This document shows, piece after piece, positions 23,837 through 36,632 of a stretch of 64,000 nt of DNA. The notes beneath the pieces are model-generated. The model was given only the letters and a program-made list of their open reading frames with translations. It ran no database searches and was not told the DNA's origin. How positions within the stretch are numbered: the first letter of the stretch is position 1; each line of letters begins with the position of its first letter. Where the stretch lies: the NCBI RefSeq assembly GCF_027943255.1, contig NC_072893.1, positions 2,232,001 to 2,296,000 on the forward strand, given 5' to 3'. A program made the position numbers and the translations under genes. This DNA comes from Anastrepha obliqua. Taxonomy: Eukaryota; Arthropoda; Insecta; Diptera; Tephritidae.

Positions 23837-24744
23837 AAGGGTGTTTTTTTTAGAGGTTAGGTTTTCAAGTTGGCACTACTTTTTTCGTAGATGGTCTTTT
23901 TGACAGCTGTCACGTGATTTATGCTCAGTTTGGTTTGCCATTTCATAATAAATAGACTTACACCTGAACAACGTATGCAAATCGTGCAAATTTATTACGA
24001 AAATAATGGTTCGGTTCGCGCGACGCATCGAAGAAAATTTTGTTCAGCGATGAAGCTCACTTTTGGTTGAATGGGTATGTCAATAAGCAAAATTGTCGCA
24101 TTTGGAGTGAACATAATCCACAAGCCATTGCTGAGACGCCGTTACATCCTCAAAAAGTCACTGTTTGGTGTGCTCTATGGGCAGAGGGAATCATTGGTCC
24201 ATATTTCTTTAAAAATGAAGCCGGTCATATTGTTACAGTCAATGGAGAGCGCTATAGAGCCATGATTAATGACTTTTTCGTGCCTGAATTGGACGATGTT
24301 GATGTGGACGACCTTTGGTTCCAACAAGACGGCGCTACATGCCATACAGCCAACGCAACAATCGATTTATTGAAGGAAACTTTTGGTGAGCGCATTATCT
24401 CGCGCCGTGGACCTGTGGCGTGGCCTCCAAGATCGTGCGATATAACACCGCTGGACTATTTCTTGTGAGGCTATGTGAAGTCGCTTGTCTTTTGACGTCT
24501 TGGAAGAGAATATTCGGCGCGTTATTGCTGACATACGGCCCCAATTGCTGCAAAAAGTGGTCGAAAATTGGGCCTCTCGGCTGGAATTTATTCGAGCCAG
24601 CCGCGGCGGCCACTTGCCCGAAATCATTTTTAAAACATAATGGCAAACCCTTATCTTTATAATAAAGCTAAATTCTTGGCCATAACATTAAATTATATAC
24701 GTTTTAATACATCTTGAAAACCTAACCTCTAAAAAAACACCCTA
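23837..24744 (+). mobile_element. DD41D mariner-type element, 908 bp, both ends present
   Basis: The ends form inverted repeats of over 30 bp: AAGGGTGTTTTTTTTAGAGG at 23837 and, on the minus strand from 24744, TAGGGTGTTTTTTTAGAGG, both continuing TTAGGTTTTCAAG. TA dinucleotides flank both sides (23835-23836 and 24745-24746), the mariner/Tc1 target duplication. The length is about two thirds of a full element because the middle of the N-terminal half is deleted: the HTH start (LTPEQRMQIVQIYYENNGSV) joins directly to KILFSDEAHF near 24030. It is therefore a non-autonomous copy, movable only by a relative's transposase if its ends still work. Confidence 0.9.
24028..24640 (+). pseudogene. DD41D transposase, catalytic domain
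   Basis: The catalytic part reads MFSDEAHFWLNGYVNKQN, VTVWCALWAEGIIGPYFF, WFQQDGATCHTANATIDLL and WPPRSCDITPLDYFL. All three aspartates are present, with 41 residues between the second and third. A stop (TGA for TGG) follows LDYFL at 24466-24468. After it GYVKSLVF and, past a small deletion and frame shift, VLEENIRRVIADIRPQLLQK and RASRGGHLPEIIFKT reach the natural stop at 24638-24640. The domain is the best-preserved DD41D catalytic region in the window but cannot make a working enzyme: the HTH domain is deleted and the C-terminus is broken. Confidence 0.9.
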
Positions 24745-24746
24745 TA

Positions 24747-27700
24747 GTACTAATGAATGTAACGATTCGATATCATTTTGCTTCCATTTTGTAAAATATA
24801 AAATCGTCAAATCACTTTTTGCAGCAAATTTTAGTTTCAGTTTGTCAAAAAAGTGTTTTGACATCTGATAATTTAACGAAATTCGGACATGTTGCTTAAA
24901 AAAATATGTACCTGTGTTTTCATAGTTTTCTTTCAATTCATAAACCAATAGTTACAAGAAAAAGCAATATAAACTTCAAATACAGCTGAGCTGTCCAGAA
25001 AGATTTTTTACGTTTGCAGTTTTATGCCTGTTTGTTTGAAAATATCAAATTTGAATGAGAACCTTATAAGACTACCCCGCGAAATTATAAACCTTGTGGT
25101 TTGCTTCCCATAAAATTAATTTTATTTAATTAAATAAATTATTTTAGGTTGATTGCTTCGTTTTGCACTCCTCTATTCGAAAAGTAATCATAACCCATTT
25201 GCTCAAAGTTTCGTCCAAGATAACAGTTTTTCTCTACGAACTCAATTTGCCTCAAACCCAGTATTGAACTTATATTTAAATTCCTATTTATGTAGCTCAT
25301 GTTAACGATTACATTTTAACAGTAAAACATTCGAAGGTAAAACCATGACTAAGGAAAAAGTGTGAAGTAAAAAAAGAAACAAAAGAAAAGTGTCAAAAAT
25401 TCGAAGAAGAAGGCTGTCAAGTGACAAAACTCCATAAATATTTATAAAGCAAGAGCAAATGAATTTGAAAGGCAGAGTGTCAAATTGTCATAATTGTCAA
25501 AGGTTTTAAGTAAATTCACTTAAAAGACAAACAAAACACGAATGCGTTAAATGTTAAATTATTTAATTAAATGCGCCACGCCAGTCTCGTTGACAAAAAA
25601 CAAACAGCAGCGTCGCCAACATTCCCCGCATTTCACACCATTGCCAGCAGGCGCGAAGGTACTTACGAACATACCCGTACCGCTGGTTGAGAGCGGGATG
25701 TGTTGGTGTATATACGCACATACGTACAAACGTATTTTTAAAAGCGAATAATGTCAAAATTGTATTTTGACGACACAATTAGTCTCGAGCAGTGAGGTGA
25801 ACATAGCGCCCGGGCACTGAGGGGATCTGGGGCAGTCGGCGTGCAAAGAATAACAAAATCACTTGTCATTGCCTGTCAATCACATGCGATGTCGCAGTTT
25901 ACGTCGTCTACGCCATCGCCATCGTGGCTGTGGCACAGTCATTGTCGTAGCCGTTTTTCGGCGTCATCCACTAATGGATACCGTTGTCGCATGTACAAGC
26001 ACTTGCATTTATGTGTGTTTGTGCACCTACTTGTACGATGCTCATGGAGAGGGCTTACTCTTGCATACGACAAACCTACTTACAAGAGACTCCTTGAAAT
26101 GCAAGCAACCTAAATACGAAAAGCAAAGACCAATAAAAAATGGAAAAACTCAAAAATTGAAATATTTTACATTTGAGTAAATGATAAGCGAAAATATTTT
26201 TGAGATTAACATATGCATGTACTTACGTGCCTTTGTATGTATGTATGTGCGCATGGCTGGATAGTGTATCCTGCGATGTTTTTGAAGTGAATATTTTAAT
26301 GGACATATTTCTCCTTACGCCACTCCAAACATCTTCCACAATTCCGTAGTTCAACATCCGGTGGTGAATAAATGATAATTTTTTCTAAATACTACTCATT
26401 TATATATCTGCACATGCATGTACATTTGTATGGGTGTTCATATGCATGTATGTGTATACACCCCGTTCCCGTATGCTATGATTTTGCGTGCAAGGAGCGA
26501 TATACATGTGTACATACATACATACATATATTTGCCTTCACGAGTACTGCAAATATTGACCCGCATTGCAGTCGTTGTGGAAGGGGGTGGCAACGCGTCA
26601 CGCATTCCCAACGGCAGAGCAGGGATACATTTTTAATCAAGGAGATGGTTTCCAGTATTGATTGGTGATTAACATGCAAGAAATAGGTTTGGCGGTAGCT
26701 AAACCTCCTGAACTGGACGAGAAAACGTCCGCAAAGGAATAGACGAAGCGACACAAAAACAAAAGCACAACCGGTGCAATGAGGACAAACAGAGCACAAT
26801 GGCCTTAGAACGGAATCACAGTCGACGCGTCATTACGGAAACAATGTGGGCGAATGTGGAGATATTGGGAACAACAGGAAACGGAAGTATATGTGTATGC
26901 ATGTACGATTATGGAAAGTGACGAAAAACGAAAAACAATGATTGTCCAACTGTCAGGGGCGATTACTAACTAAAACGCAATCAAAAGGGGCCAAGTACGG
27001 GAATTGAGCTTTAATGATTTATGATGCGAAATAAGCGTTTCATTGCGACATTTGTTGTTCATCTGTGAAAATGTCTTTCCAATTCTTATTAATGCTCTAC
27101 ACAGAACTTAAACAAATTATTAATTTAAAATTATTAATTTCTCATAATACATATTGAAACTAACTACTTGAAGTTCTAAGTCTTTTGCACACCTACATAC
27201 ATTTGCCGTTCGGAGTGGTTGACGGATTTTTTAATTTGCCGCAGTTCATTAAAGTACAGGAAAATTTCAGTCAATATGAGAAGGCAACAAAAATTCTCCA
27301 ACAAGGCGGGCGTTTCAGAATGATTCTACGTAAATTTTTCTACCATTTAAAGGTCGTTTTAGAGGCTGAGAAATTCAACGAGGTGCAAAATTAATCCCCC
27401 TATCGAAAGATTTATAATTTTGGCAATCATATTCGACAGTTTTGAACTAGACAGAGAAAATAAAGATTCAATTTAATCATTAATTTAAAAAGTTATTCAA
27501 AAACAAACTTGACTAATTTAATAATTAATTTTGGCCACCTTGTAGTTGAATACGTAACTTTAATTAATTATCCTAAAATAATAACAGGCTGCCGTAAACA
27601 TCTTTGAAAATAGTTTAGCTCAATTTTTTTCTCCAATTTATGGTAAGCGGCTGAGTGAAGTTTTGCAAATAATGTAACCTACACTTGTCGTTAGCAAACG

Positions 27701-28336
27701 ACTTTTTGCCAGAATATTTTCCATTGCGGAATTGTAATCGATGATTTGCCATTGCCTACCGAGGAGTTACCGCTATTTTGCTGATATTTTGATGGTCTAG
27801 TCTGTGTGTGTCACACACAAACATGTATGTAAGTACATGTAAAGTGGAGCAAAAAATATCATTCCTATTTGAAGATGCCACAACTTTTTCATTTGGTGGG
27901 TGACATAACAGGTTTTCTTTTTATCTCTGATAGTTGACAATTACGAAATCTTTTGTGTTGGAATGGCATTTGGTATATGGAAGGGCATATGCTTGCCAAA
28001 CAATTCGTGAGTGATTTTTAAATCACCGTTAAAATCTGTGTGGCAGCCACTGCTTCAACAATTGGACATATAAAAGCTCGACTTCAAGAGCAAGAGGACC
28101 GAGTCATCTTGAGATCGGAAATCATGCAGATGATACCGGGCAAGCGAGCCACTTGAGAACATAGTGGAAGCTAGGCTCAACCTTGAGAAGGTATCATCTC
28201 ACTTATAGATCGGCCCCAACTGGCGGCTCAGGTGCTCAGTAACCAGTACTTACACTACACTTACCGATTTTAGACACTTCCTGTGGCGATCTTGCGAAAA
28301 TAAATTACATTGCTTCCTCCATTCAAATTATATGTA
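24747..28336. other. Intergenic DNA with microsatellites, no gene seen
   Basis: (TACA)n runs lie at about 26511-26530 and elsewhere. Positions 27470-27560 are rich in TTAATTAAT. A short match to the SINE body (TTTGCCGTTCGGAGTGG) lies at about 27202. No gene was recognised. Confidence 0.5.
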
Positions 28337-29060
28337 CAGGGTTTGATTGAGAAGAAGTGAGCCTTCCCGCGCGGAGCGTCTGCCAAGCGATCAACCGAAT
28401 CGGCTAGTAGGGGAAAATTATCGTTGCACCTTCTCCTTATACTAGAAACTGGTCCCAGTTCGCTGGCAACACCGGTGCAGTCAACATCGCTTCGCGCGTG
28501 AAAGCTGTTTTAAAAGTGTGTAAGGATTTTTCCGGGGGCGAAAATGCAGCGATCGTTGGAGCAACGTTACTCGATAAAATTTTGCGCAAAGCTAAACAAA
28601 ACGAGTACCGAAACCATTGGGCTACTCAAGGAGGCTTACGGGGACCAATCTCTGACCAGTGTCCAGGTAAAACGGTGGCACAAGTCGTTTAAGAAAGGCC
28701 GGGAGGACGTCGAAGACGAACAGCGATCTGGAAGGCCTTCGCCGACGCAAACAAACGAAGATGTGAACCGGGTTCGTGAATTTTTGAACATTGACTGTCG
28801 TGCTAGTCTACTTGTAGACCTGTCCCCCCCGGACTTCTTCTTGTTCCCGCGCCTGAAAAGAAAGCTGAAGGAGAGGCGTTTCGACTCCATCGAGGCGATC
28901 CAAAAAACTGTGACAGCCGAACTGAACGCGATTCCGGCGGATGAGTTTAAAAAATGTTTCCTGCAGTGGAAGGACCGCTACCAGCAGTGTATTGACGCTT
29001 AAGGGTCCTATTTTGAAGAATATTAGTTCTATAAGCCAAAAGGTTTAATCAAACTGAGTA
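28337..29060 (+). mobile_element. Mariner-family deletion derivative
   Basis: The left end CAGGGTTTGATTGAGAAGAA starts at 28337 directly after TA (28335-28336). An open frame at 28544-29002 carries both termini of a mariner transposase (separate entry). After the stop, GSYFEEY can still be read, the usual mariner C-terminus. A right end was not clearly identified; AATCAAACTGAG near 29048 is a weak inverted match to the left end. A Tc1 remnant follows immediately. Confidence 0.65.
28544..29002 (+). CDS. Truncated mariner transposase: HTH domain fused to C-terminus (152 aa)
   Basis: The frame is open for 152 codons. Residues 1-70 are the N-terminal DNA-binding region of a mariner transposase: RYSIKFCAKLNKTSTETIGL, LKEAYGDQSLTSVQVKRWHK, then GREDVEDEQRSGRPSPT. 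Residues 71-85 reach NEDVNRVREFLNIDCRASL. The protein then jumps to LSPPDFFLFPRLKRKLKERR, which holds the third catalytic D, and the C-terminal helix (SIEAIQKTVTAELNAIPADE, QWKDRYQQCIDA). About 170-200 residues with the first two aspartates are missing, so it cannot catalyse transposition. The internal deletion kept the frame. It ends ten residues early (TAA for a glutamate codon before GSYFEEY). If made, such a protein could bind the inverted repeats; whether it is expressed is unknown. Confidence 0.55.
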   Translation: MQRSLEQRYSIKFCAKLNKTSTETIGLLKEAYGDQSLTSVQVKRWHKSFKKGREDVEDEQRSGRPSPTQTNEDVNRVREFLNIDCRASLLVDLSPPDFFLFPRLKRKLKERRFDSIEAIQKTVTAELNAIPADEFKKCFLQWKDRYQQCIDA

Positions 29061-29084
29061 AAAAAATAATGTATTTACACAAAA

Positions 29085-29912
29085 AAAGAAAGTCGCTTGC
29101 GGAGATCGCAGAAATGATGGATCGAAGTCGTTTCCCCATTCGCACCATTCTTACCCGCTTCAATGGGCAACGAATTTCACAAGTTCGCAGCGAAGTGGTC
29201 GTCCGCGTAAATTAACAGACCGAGAGCGATCGCAAATTGTGCGAAAAGTGAAAAATGATTCGCAAATTACATCAACCCAGATCGCGGCGGAGCTAAAGCC
29301 AGATTTTGGCAAAGAAGTCTATGCCAAAACATTTAGATGAGTACTGCATCAGGCTGGGTACAAAGCATGTGTGGCTAGGCGCAAGCCCTCCATATCTGCC
29401 AACACCCAAAAGAAAAGGGTGGCATATGCAAAACTATTTGAAAACCAGCCTCTTAGCTACTGGGACAATGTATTATTTTCAGATTAAAGCACCAAGTGTG
29501 AAGTACGGTGGTGAAGAATTAATGGATTGGGGTTGCATGTCTGCTGCAGGTGTGGTGGAGCTTGTATTTATTGAAGGTCTAATGGACAAATCAGTTCATT
29601 TAAACATATTGAAAGAAAATCTCAAAAAAGTGCAGCTCCTTCACATTTCAGCATGACAATGACCCTAACCACACGACACATGTTCTGTCGCACCCCTCAC
29701 AGTCTCCGGATATCAATCTTATTGAGCACTTATGGGAGGAATTGGAACGAAGAGTCAGAAAATGTGCGATTTCCACGAAATCTGAATTGAAAGCAGCATT
29801 AAAAGAAAAATGGCTTAATATTGGCGAAGAATTTACGAAAAAATTAATGCACTCAATGCCGAATAGATTGAAAGCCGTATTAAAACAAAAAGGCCTTCCA
29901 ACGAACTACTAA
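29085..29912 (+). pseudogene. Tc1-family transposase, internally deleted
   Basis: The plus strand reads KSLAEIAEMMDRSRF, RSGRPRKLTDRERSQIVRK, ITSTQIAAELKPDFGKE, LHQAGYKACVARRKPSIS and YWDNVLFSD. After a deletion, ELMDWGCMSAAGVVELVFIE, LMDKSVHLNILKENLKK, FQHDNDPNHTTHV (second aspartate), a loss of about 15 residues, SQSPDINLIEHLWEELERRV (final glutamate) and LMHSMPNRLKAVLKQKGLP follow, stopping at 29910-29912. At least four frame shifts and several stops are present. It resembles the Tc1 at 17379-18403 in motif order but differs enough to be another subfamily. Confidence 0.85.
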
Positions 29913-31804
29913 TTTTTAAGTGTATCTTTAAATTTCAAATGGTTTGGAATAATCTCAGATTTTCCCTCGGAATTCAGTAAAAAATGGGTAGAGCGAATTC
30001 GAATAGTTCGATGATTAATTTTGCGCCATCGTGTGCCTTAAGTAAGTAACATATTTAAAATTGATAACTAAGAGGAATGCTATTACAATTCAGGACCTTG
30101 GTTTTTAGGGGCCTCCAAATTCGGAATAATTATAATGAGTTTTATTTTTTACTATTTTATTATAAAAATATAATAATATATTAATATTTTTGAATAAACA
30201 TTTTCCTTATGAAACAATCGGCGACTGAGCGTATTATGCAATACTTTTTAAATTGTTTGTCGAAGGCGCAGACTTTTCAGTTTGTCAATGAAGTTTCGCC
30301 GTAGGAGTAATAGCGCAAACTGCTAAGTACCCGAAACTTATTGTAACTAATTAGCTTTCAAATAGAGAATATTTATGTAAATTAATATTTCGATTCAAGT
30401 GAAATTTAATTTTCTTAATTTTTCAGAATTTTTCTTCCTAGTCACATTCGAGTGTTTCAATCCCGAAACTCAATTCAGCACAACAGAAATGAGGAAACCA
30501 AAAACAACACAATCTTTACACACTTAATTAACTTCCGAATTAAAACAGAAAAATTTGTATCCACTCAGATGTGTATTTCGGAATGCTTCATTGTATTTAG
30601 GTAGGTGTATATTTATACTAGGGCCAGGATGATTCTTTGCACAGAAATATATTTTTTGCTCTTTGCCTGGGGGTGTATGCGCTGCTGACTTACACACGTA
30701 CGTGCATATGTGCGCAAGTATGTAAATCTGGAGTGTCCAAAAAAGTCCAAGTTCAACCTGATGAATGAGCTACTCGCATGTACACATACACACACGCACG
30801 GACTCAATCGCAACTTCGCCAAATCCCTGTAGGAAAATCACTTAGCCCCCAGCAGACCATGACTAGTTCACATTGTAGTCATGATTCCGATTCCCGGTAA
30901 CCGGTGGATAAAAAACATATGCAACAGACGTTGCAATAACGCACCAGAGCCAAGTCTGCATGCGCAAAAACAACGCAAACTCTGAACTGTTTTGTTGCTT
31001 GCTTTACTGGCACATAAGCACCCAGCACCCCTTTCGCCCACTAAACCATGCCAAAGTCTCATATCCCTTTATAACTTACAATAGCTTTTCAAAATATGTT
31101 TACATATGTTTGTGTGTGTGTGCCCACCTCCACATGTCCAACAATAACCGGTTGCTGAAATTGTTAATTCAATTCCATTGGATGCCTTTGCTGCTTCTGA
31201 CGACTACTTTTTGTTGTTGATGTCGGACTGCTGCTGCCTTGTTGTTGGTGTCGCTCTGTGTTTGCTGTAAATTAAAATGGAAATATAATAGAAAATGCTA
31301 GACATTTGAGGATTTTTGGCAAACGAATATTAACGCATCTTTTGTTGAACTTTGTCCAAGTATCTGCTGCGACACCATAATCGTATAATAAATATGCACA
31401 TACATACCTACATACGTACATATGTACACCCATGGCAAAAATAATAAATACGAGTGCACGAGAAAATGCACGGTCAAGGGAAAAATGATCAAAAATCATA
31501 GAGAATTGTGGGCCAATTCAAACTTTCATTTTATTGAACTAAAATTTAATGGCCAAAAACTGTGTACCGTCTTTTTAATTCTGATTAAAAAGTTAGCAAC
31601 TGTGACGAAAACTTGTCAAATTTTTATAAGTCTCGTACAACTTTGTTTTATATGATATTTGTTGTAAAATATCTCTATACAAAATTATTGAAAAAAATTA
31701 AATTAAAAAAGTAGTCGAAACTGGTCGAAATGTCGCGTATTTATTACTTTGACCAAAGATATTTGCCTACAGTGACAGTTGAACTTCTTGCGTTTGTACG
31801 ATCC
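29913..31804. other. Intergenic DNA, no gene seen
   Basis: No coding remnant was recognised. Short TG/CA-rich runs lie at 30690-30800 and 31100-31125. Confidence 0.5.
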
Positions 31805-31955
31805 ATAGAAGGAGCTTTGAAGTGCAGACAATTGCAACAAAAACCATCTACCGTTCGAAGCTTACAACTTAGAGCTCTCTAATTGATTTCACAATTTTGA
31901 GCCGCACTCCAAATGTTGGAGGACAAGCTCGGCCTAAACCTGTTCGATTCATTCT
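31805..31955 (+). mobile_element. Degenerate SINE copy
   Basis: GGAGCTTTGAAGTGCAGAC, CATCTACCGTTCGAAGCTTA and GAGGACAAGCTCGGCCTAAA correspond in order to GAAAAAGCTCC, CATTTGCCGTTCGGAGT and GGAGGAGCTCGGCCAAA in the SINE body. It is highly diverged, so the assignment is tentative. Confidence 0.45.
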
Positions 31956-32152
31956 TTTTTTGCGACTACTTACATTACTACTAAATATTTTATATTTAGA
32001 CTGTTTGTGACTTTATTCAAATGAGAAATGTTATTTGCCCACTGCTTTTGAGGTAGTTGTTTTTTTTATCCAAGACAGTTTATTTTAATTAATTAAATGT
32101 CTTAATAAATTTTTGAAAGTAACTTGCGTTTATTTCGCAGTCATGCAACGAC

Positions 32153-32325
32153 CCCCAATATCTAAGGTTGTAGACAGAGTGGAAGCGAAGAGGTTCATCT
32201 TCCTCAAATCAGGATTTCATAGGTCAGCTGCGTTTTCTTCAATAACCCCAATATCTAAGGTTGTAGACAGAGTGGAAACGAAGAGGAAGATGATTGAAGA
32301 AAACGGAGCAGACCTATGAAATCCT
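32153..32325. repeat. Composite direct and inverted repeat
   Basis: A 41 bp unit (CCCCAATATCTAAGGTTGTA and following) occurs at 32153-32193 and again at 32246-32286 with one difference. A 33 bp sequence at 32211-32243 is repeated inverted at 32293-32325 with two differences, so the second direct copy sits in the loop of a potential hairpin. No protein is encoded. Confidence 0.9.
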
Positions 32326-32329
32326 GTTT

Positions 32330-35300
32330 TTTTGCTGAACCTAAGGCTTCTTATTATTTTTGGAACTAAACTTATAAATAGAATAAGAATTTGGAGTTGT
32401 GCTTCTTTGAATACGCATTTGTTTGAATTCCAGAGCTATGTATAAAATTTATTTTTTGCGCTGCACCCTTCTTCTGGAATAACGGACTTCATTTATTATG
32501 GGAGCAAATTTGCGAACCATTTTAGTTAGTTGACCTTGTCAAGTCTTTGGAAGTAGATTAATTAAATATTTTTAACTCAACTGGGTATCGCCCTGGGATT
32601 CCTGTGACTACGACAGTGTATGTTTTATATAATACATTGATCTTGAAAGTCCAGCAATCGTAATTGTACAATTTTGGGGTATGTTAAACGTTATTAATAT
32701 AGCTGGAGGTTGCCATGCCCCCTTATTCACATTTCATAAGCCATCCTTTCTCAAATCAAATTGATTCTGCTAGTGAGAAAGAAATTGACAAAAGATTATA
32801 GTTTCATGGATGTCTTTAGGGAACAAATAAACAAACCACCTGCGTGTCGATAAATCGGACCATTGACAATTATTGCTCCAAGTACCTCAAATGTGTACAA
32901 ACTGGTTGCCTTTGCTGTGTAAATTAAAGCACAATATATTCCAAATATGACTCAAATCGTATAATAAATACGATTTTTCAGAATATCTCGACTACAGCGC
33001 CACGCAGTAGGTATATTTCCCCCAAGAAAACGTTTTCCTTTGGATAGTTAATATAATATATATTAAATGAATATATAAAATAAATAGTCCGAGTAGGAGC
33101 CAAATTAGGCTACAAATACGACTTTTTGGAATATCTCGACCATGGCGAACCCTAGCGAGTATACTCCAATAGTTTTTAAGTGGTTAATGAACAAAATTGG
33201 ACTATATTCATACATTTTTTAACCCCACCGCCACCTAATAGGTCCCAACAAATTTACAAATCTTCATGAAAATGAAAGACTTAAGAGTCTAAAGGCTACT
33301 GACGTAAAAAATTTAAGTTTATTGGGAGGAATTCCTCCATATGGAATTATCAATTTTATTGTAAGATATATTTAATAGACGATAACAATTGGTCGTTGGA
33401 CTCAATAACACTTTACAGCTTATATCTCACAGTTATCTCAGATTTTTCTGTTTTATGCCGATTGAAGGTCTTATCCAAAGTTTGTGTGAATAGTGTCTCT
33501 TGTTCACATAACTCAGAAAATCTTGTGGATTCCTTGGAAAATCATTTGTTTGGTGTTTAGTTTGGCGAATGTCCTTTTCTGTGTCACTATTTGGCATACG
33601 AACTAGGAAATGTAACAAACAATGGGCGACAAGGTTAGCCAAACAACCTAATCGCTCTAATTTTTGTTTTCTTATCTACATACATACATACATACAATTA
33701 CACACTAATGTGCACCGTGTCTAGTATTCGTGTTCGTTGAGTAAATAAATCGTAGTTTTCACAACAAAAAGTCGAGATCAAAGAGGCCGCCGCGTACATA
33801 CATACGTGCATAGAACAGCAGAGCGATAAGGATATTCTCATTTCGGCTACTCTCTCGGCAACTTGCAAGGATGACACACCACCACGGCAGAGGCATGCCA
33901 TTTTCCGCTGCCACCAAAGGAGCCATCACCATCGACGCCATCGCTTTCCAATTGTTATTCACAACTTTAGTTGTTCGAAATTTCGCGGCCGGAGAGCTCA
34001 TTGCAGCACGAGCACATTTCGCATCCGCTTTGTTGTTGTCTGCCGCCCAGTGTTTGCACAGGACCAATGACAGTTTAGAAAATTTGTTGCTGCCGACTGT
34101 TGTTTGCATGTTGCTTGCGCATGATTTGGGCAGTTAACAAGTTCATGATCTTTTCGCAGGATGGAATGATTCTCGGAAGGATTGCCCATTGGCTTTATTA
34201 TGCAATTTACACTGTAGTGCTGAGTTGTCGCTGTCAGTGTCCTTTCACTGGCAGCCACACTGATGGCGCATGCAGAATACGAAACATTTCTTATGTGCCA
34301 TTGCAAGATCTACTTTTGGCAACTACTTTGAAACATTGCACACACATACATACATATGCACATATGTATATAGGTATGCTGACATTCATTTAACTCCTAT
34401 GTATAGAAACATCAGCTCCTCGATTGCTCACATCGTTTAGTCCTTTTGATATGCTTTCTTTCATTTCTTCTGCTTTGGTGCTCGCCCATTTCCGTAGCAG
34501 CGCTCGCCGATGATCGTGAGGCCATTCGAGATCTACACTCGATCACACGTTTACACTGGAACGAATTCATCAAAACTGAATTAAAATTAATTGTGTCAGT
34601 TTGGTGTCTCACAATCAAACAGGCGGCATACAGGACGTGCACAACAACTGTGGGTCAACAACTGCGTGCATAGCACAGATTATATGCGTGCGTGTGTTTG
34701 TTCAAATGTTGATGTATATCGAGTGCGAAGGGTCTTCGGTGTTTATAGTGGGTCACAAATACGCGATTACGCACGCCTTGCACATGGACCATATTTCATT
34801 TTTATGGTAGATCATCCTCTTGTTACCTACTCTACAAGTACATGTTTGACACACACTTACATATGCTTGCATGCTTACGAGCACTTGTGGGCTAAGAAAG
34901 CGTATCCCGCGCAGTGACTAATGATTTGGCGAGGGCAGCGAGAAGTAGCGGTAACCGCTTTGAAGTTATTGCATCACAAATATCTGTTTAATTGAAAATT
35001 ACTTGCCTATGCATGCATACATAGATATATAGAGATATACATATGTACACTGCTCATTTAATGGTCTCGTTCATCAGAAGAGAAATTTTTAGAGTTACTA
35101 TGTACTTACACATACATATGCATGTATTTGCCTATGCCAAGCAATAGTTTCTTAACAGTTGTCCACCATTACCACTCCCATATCCTTCGTTGTGTGGCGT
35201 GTGTGAATGTCACCGATCGTCATTGTCAATTTGCGCTTTCAATACAGACTGACTAACATATACCAATACATGTCTGAGCGTGTATGTGTGTGCATTTACA

Positions 35301-35925
35301 TGCGAGAGTTCAACTGATCGTATCGCGATCCTTATCTTCATGGTACCACAAGTGGCGTTGGTGAGTGGAGTTCCGTTTGCGTTGACGACCAGTTCCACTT
35401 GAGAGAAGTTGAAATATTCAAATTAGCATAAGACAAAGTGATTGGCGTCGTTGACGCGCACATTAAATGCCAACCTGCAGCGGTCAACGGATTGTCGCCG
35501 ACGGATAATTATGAAAATTAAAGAAATTAATGTTACTAGGAATATGAAACTAAAATAACTCATTTAAAATGCGGTGGGAAATGTTAAGCATTGTCGGGGT
35601 GGATTTCAATGACACATTGTGGGACAAAATTTATGGAAATTAGCTTGCTTTGTGTAGTTTTCGAAGTGAACTCATAATTTGTAAAGTATACGAAAACGTT
35701 GTTTATTCCTATGTAAAATTCTGAACACGCAATTTCACTCCCGTAGTTTGTGATGAATCTATATTTGGGGTTTGCTTCGGAAAATATGTAAAAATGAGTT
35801 AAAAATTATAAAAAGTAAACTAAACCAAATTGTTATCGTACAGTTGAGGTTATGCCCGCAACCAAGGGGGGGCGGGGAATTTGGGGTTCAACTAAAACAT
35901 AGATTTTTTTATTTATTATTTTATT
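32330..35925. other. Intergenic DNA, no gene seen
   Basis: (TACA)n lies at 33677-33696. A loosely repeated block with GAATATCTCGAC occurs at about 32980 and 33140. From 33780 to 35470 the sequence is less AT-rich and has overlapping frames on both strands (for example 33759-34109 minus and 33871-34137 plus), none with a recognisable domain. It could be a host regulatory region, which cannot be tested here. Confidence 0.5.
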
Positions 35926-35979
35926 TAATAGTTATTTATTTATAGTAGTTAGAAAAGTTGACAAACTTAAAGCTAACTA

Positions 35980-36140
35980 TAGAAGAAGATACCTATGATT
36001 TCTAAGATCCTTTGCTATGTAGATTTTTAAAACACAATGCCCAGCTTTCAATCAAGGTCAACAACAATTTTCAAAGCCATTGAACTGTCGAATATATTAT
36101 TTATTAGCTATTCTAGCAACTGTTCCTAATCACAACCAAT
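35980..36140 (-). repeat. Unclassified dispersed repeat, copy 1
   Basis: The minus strand around 36120-36060 reads GTVARIANK, stop, YIRQFNGF. This matches GRVARIVNKLYIQQFNGS at 46132-46320 (minus) at about 80% DNA identity over some 55 bp. The family is unknown to me; a shared peptide suggests an old coding transposon. Confidence 0.5.
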
Positions 36141-36632
36141 GAGAATGCAAGAAAACGTGGTATGAGAATGGACGGCGACTCGAAGATAACATTTCAGTAA
36201 TTCATGCGATTAGAGCAGATTAGTCCACGATATCTTTTAATAACCTTGAATAACTTAAAGAATGGTGATCATAATTAAATGATTGGCACTGAAACGAGGT
36301 TTCACACAAAAACAAATGGAAAATATTGCGCTTTAATCAAGTGAGCGGGAGTAAATTTAAGAAGTACGGTGTACCAAAAGCAGTGGAATAGGCATCACAT
36401 CTTTGTATGTATCTATGGAGGCCCAAATTCTCACAGTGGAAAGAATTTTAGAAAACAGTTTTTTTTTAATTTCATGCAACGAAATGTTGTTTGTTTTTTT
36501 AATTTTGGTTTTTTGAACCTGATTAATTTTTTTAGAACATTGGAAGGATTGTATACAAACCTTAATTTACTTAAATTGAGTTTGTGAGATCTGAAAAAGA
36601 GGTCATTGCGCCCGACTTTTTTAAAAAAATAC

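Noticed and set aside
32960..33170. Loose repeat containing GAATATCTCGAC
   Set aside because: About 50 bp of imperfect similarity, too little to define an element.
33759..34137. Overlapping frames of 116 and 88 codons on opposite strands
   Set aside because: Low-complexity alanine/serine-rich translation, no domain, no splice signals.
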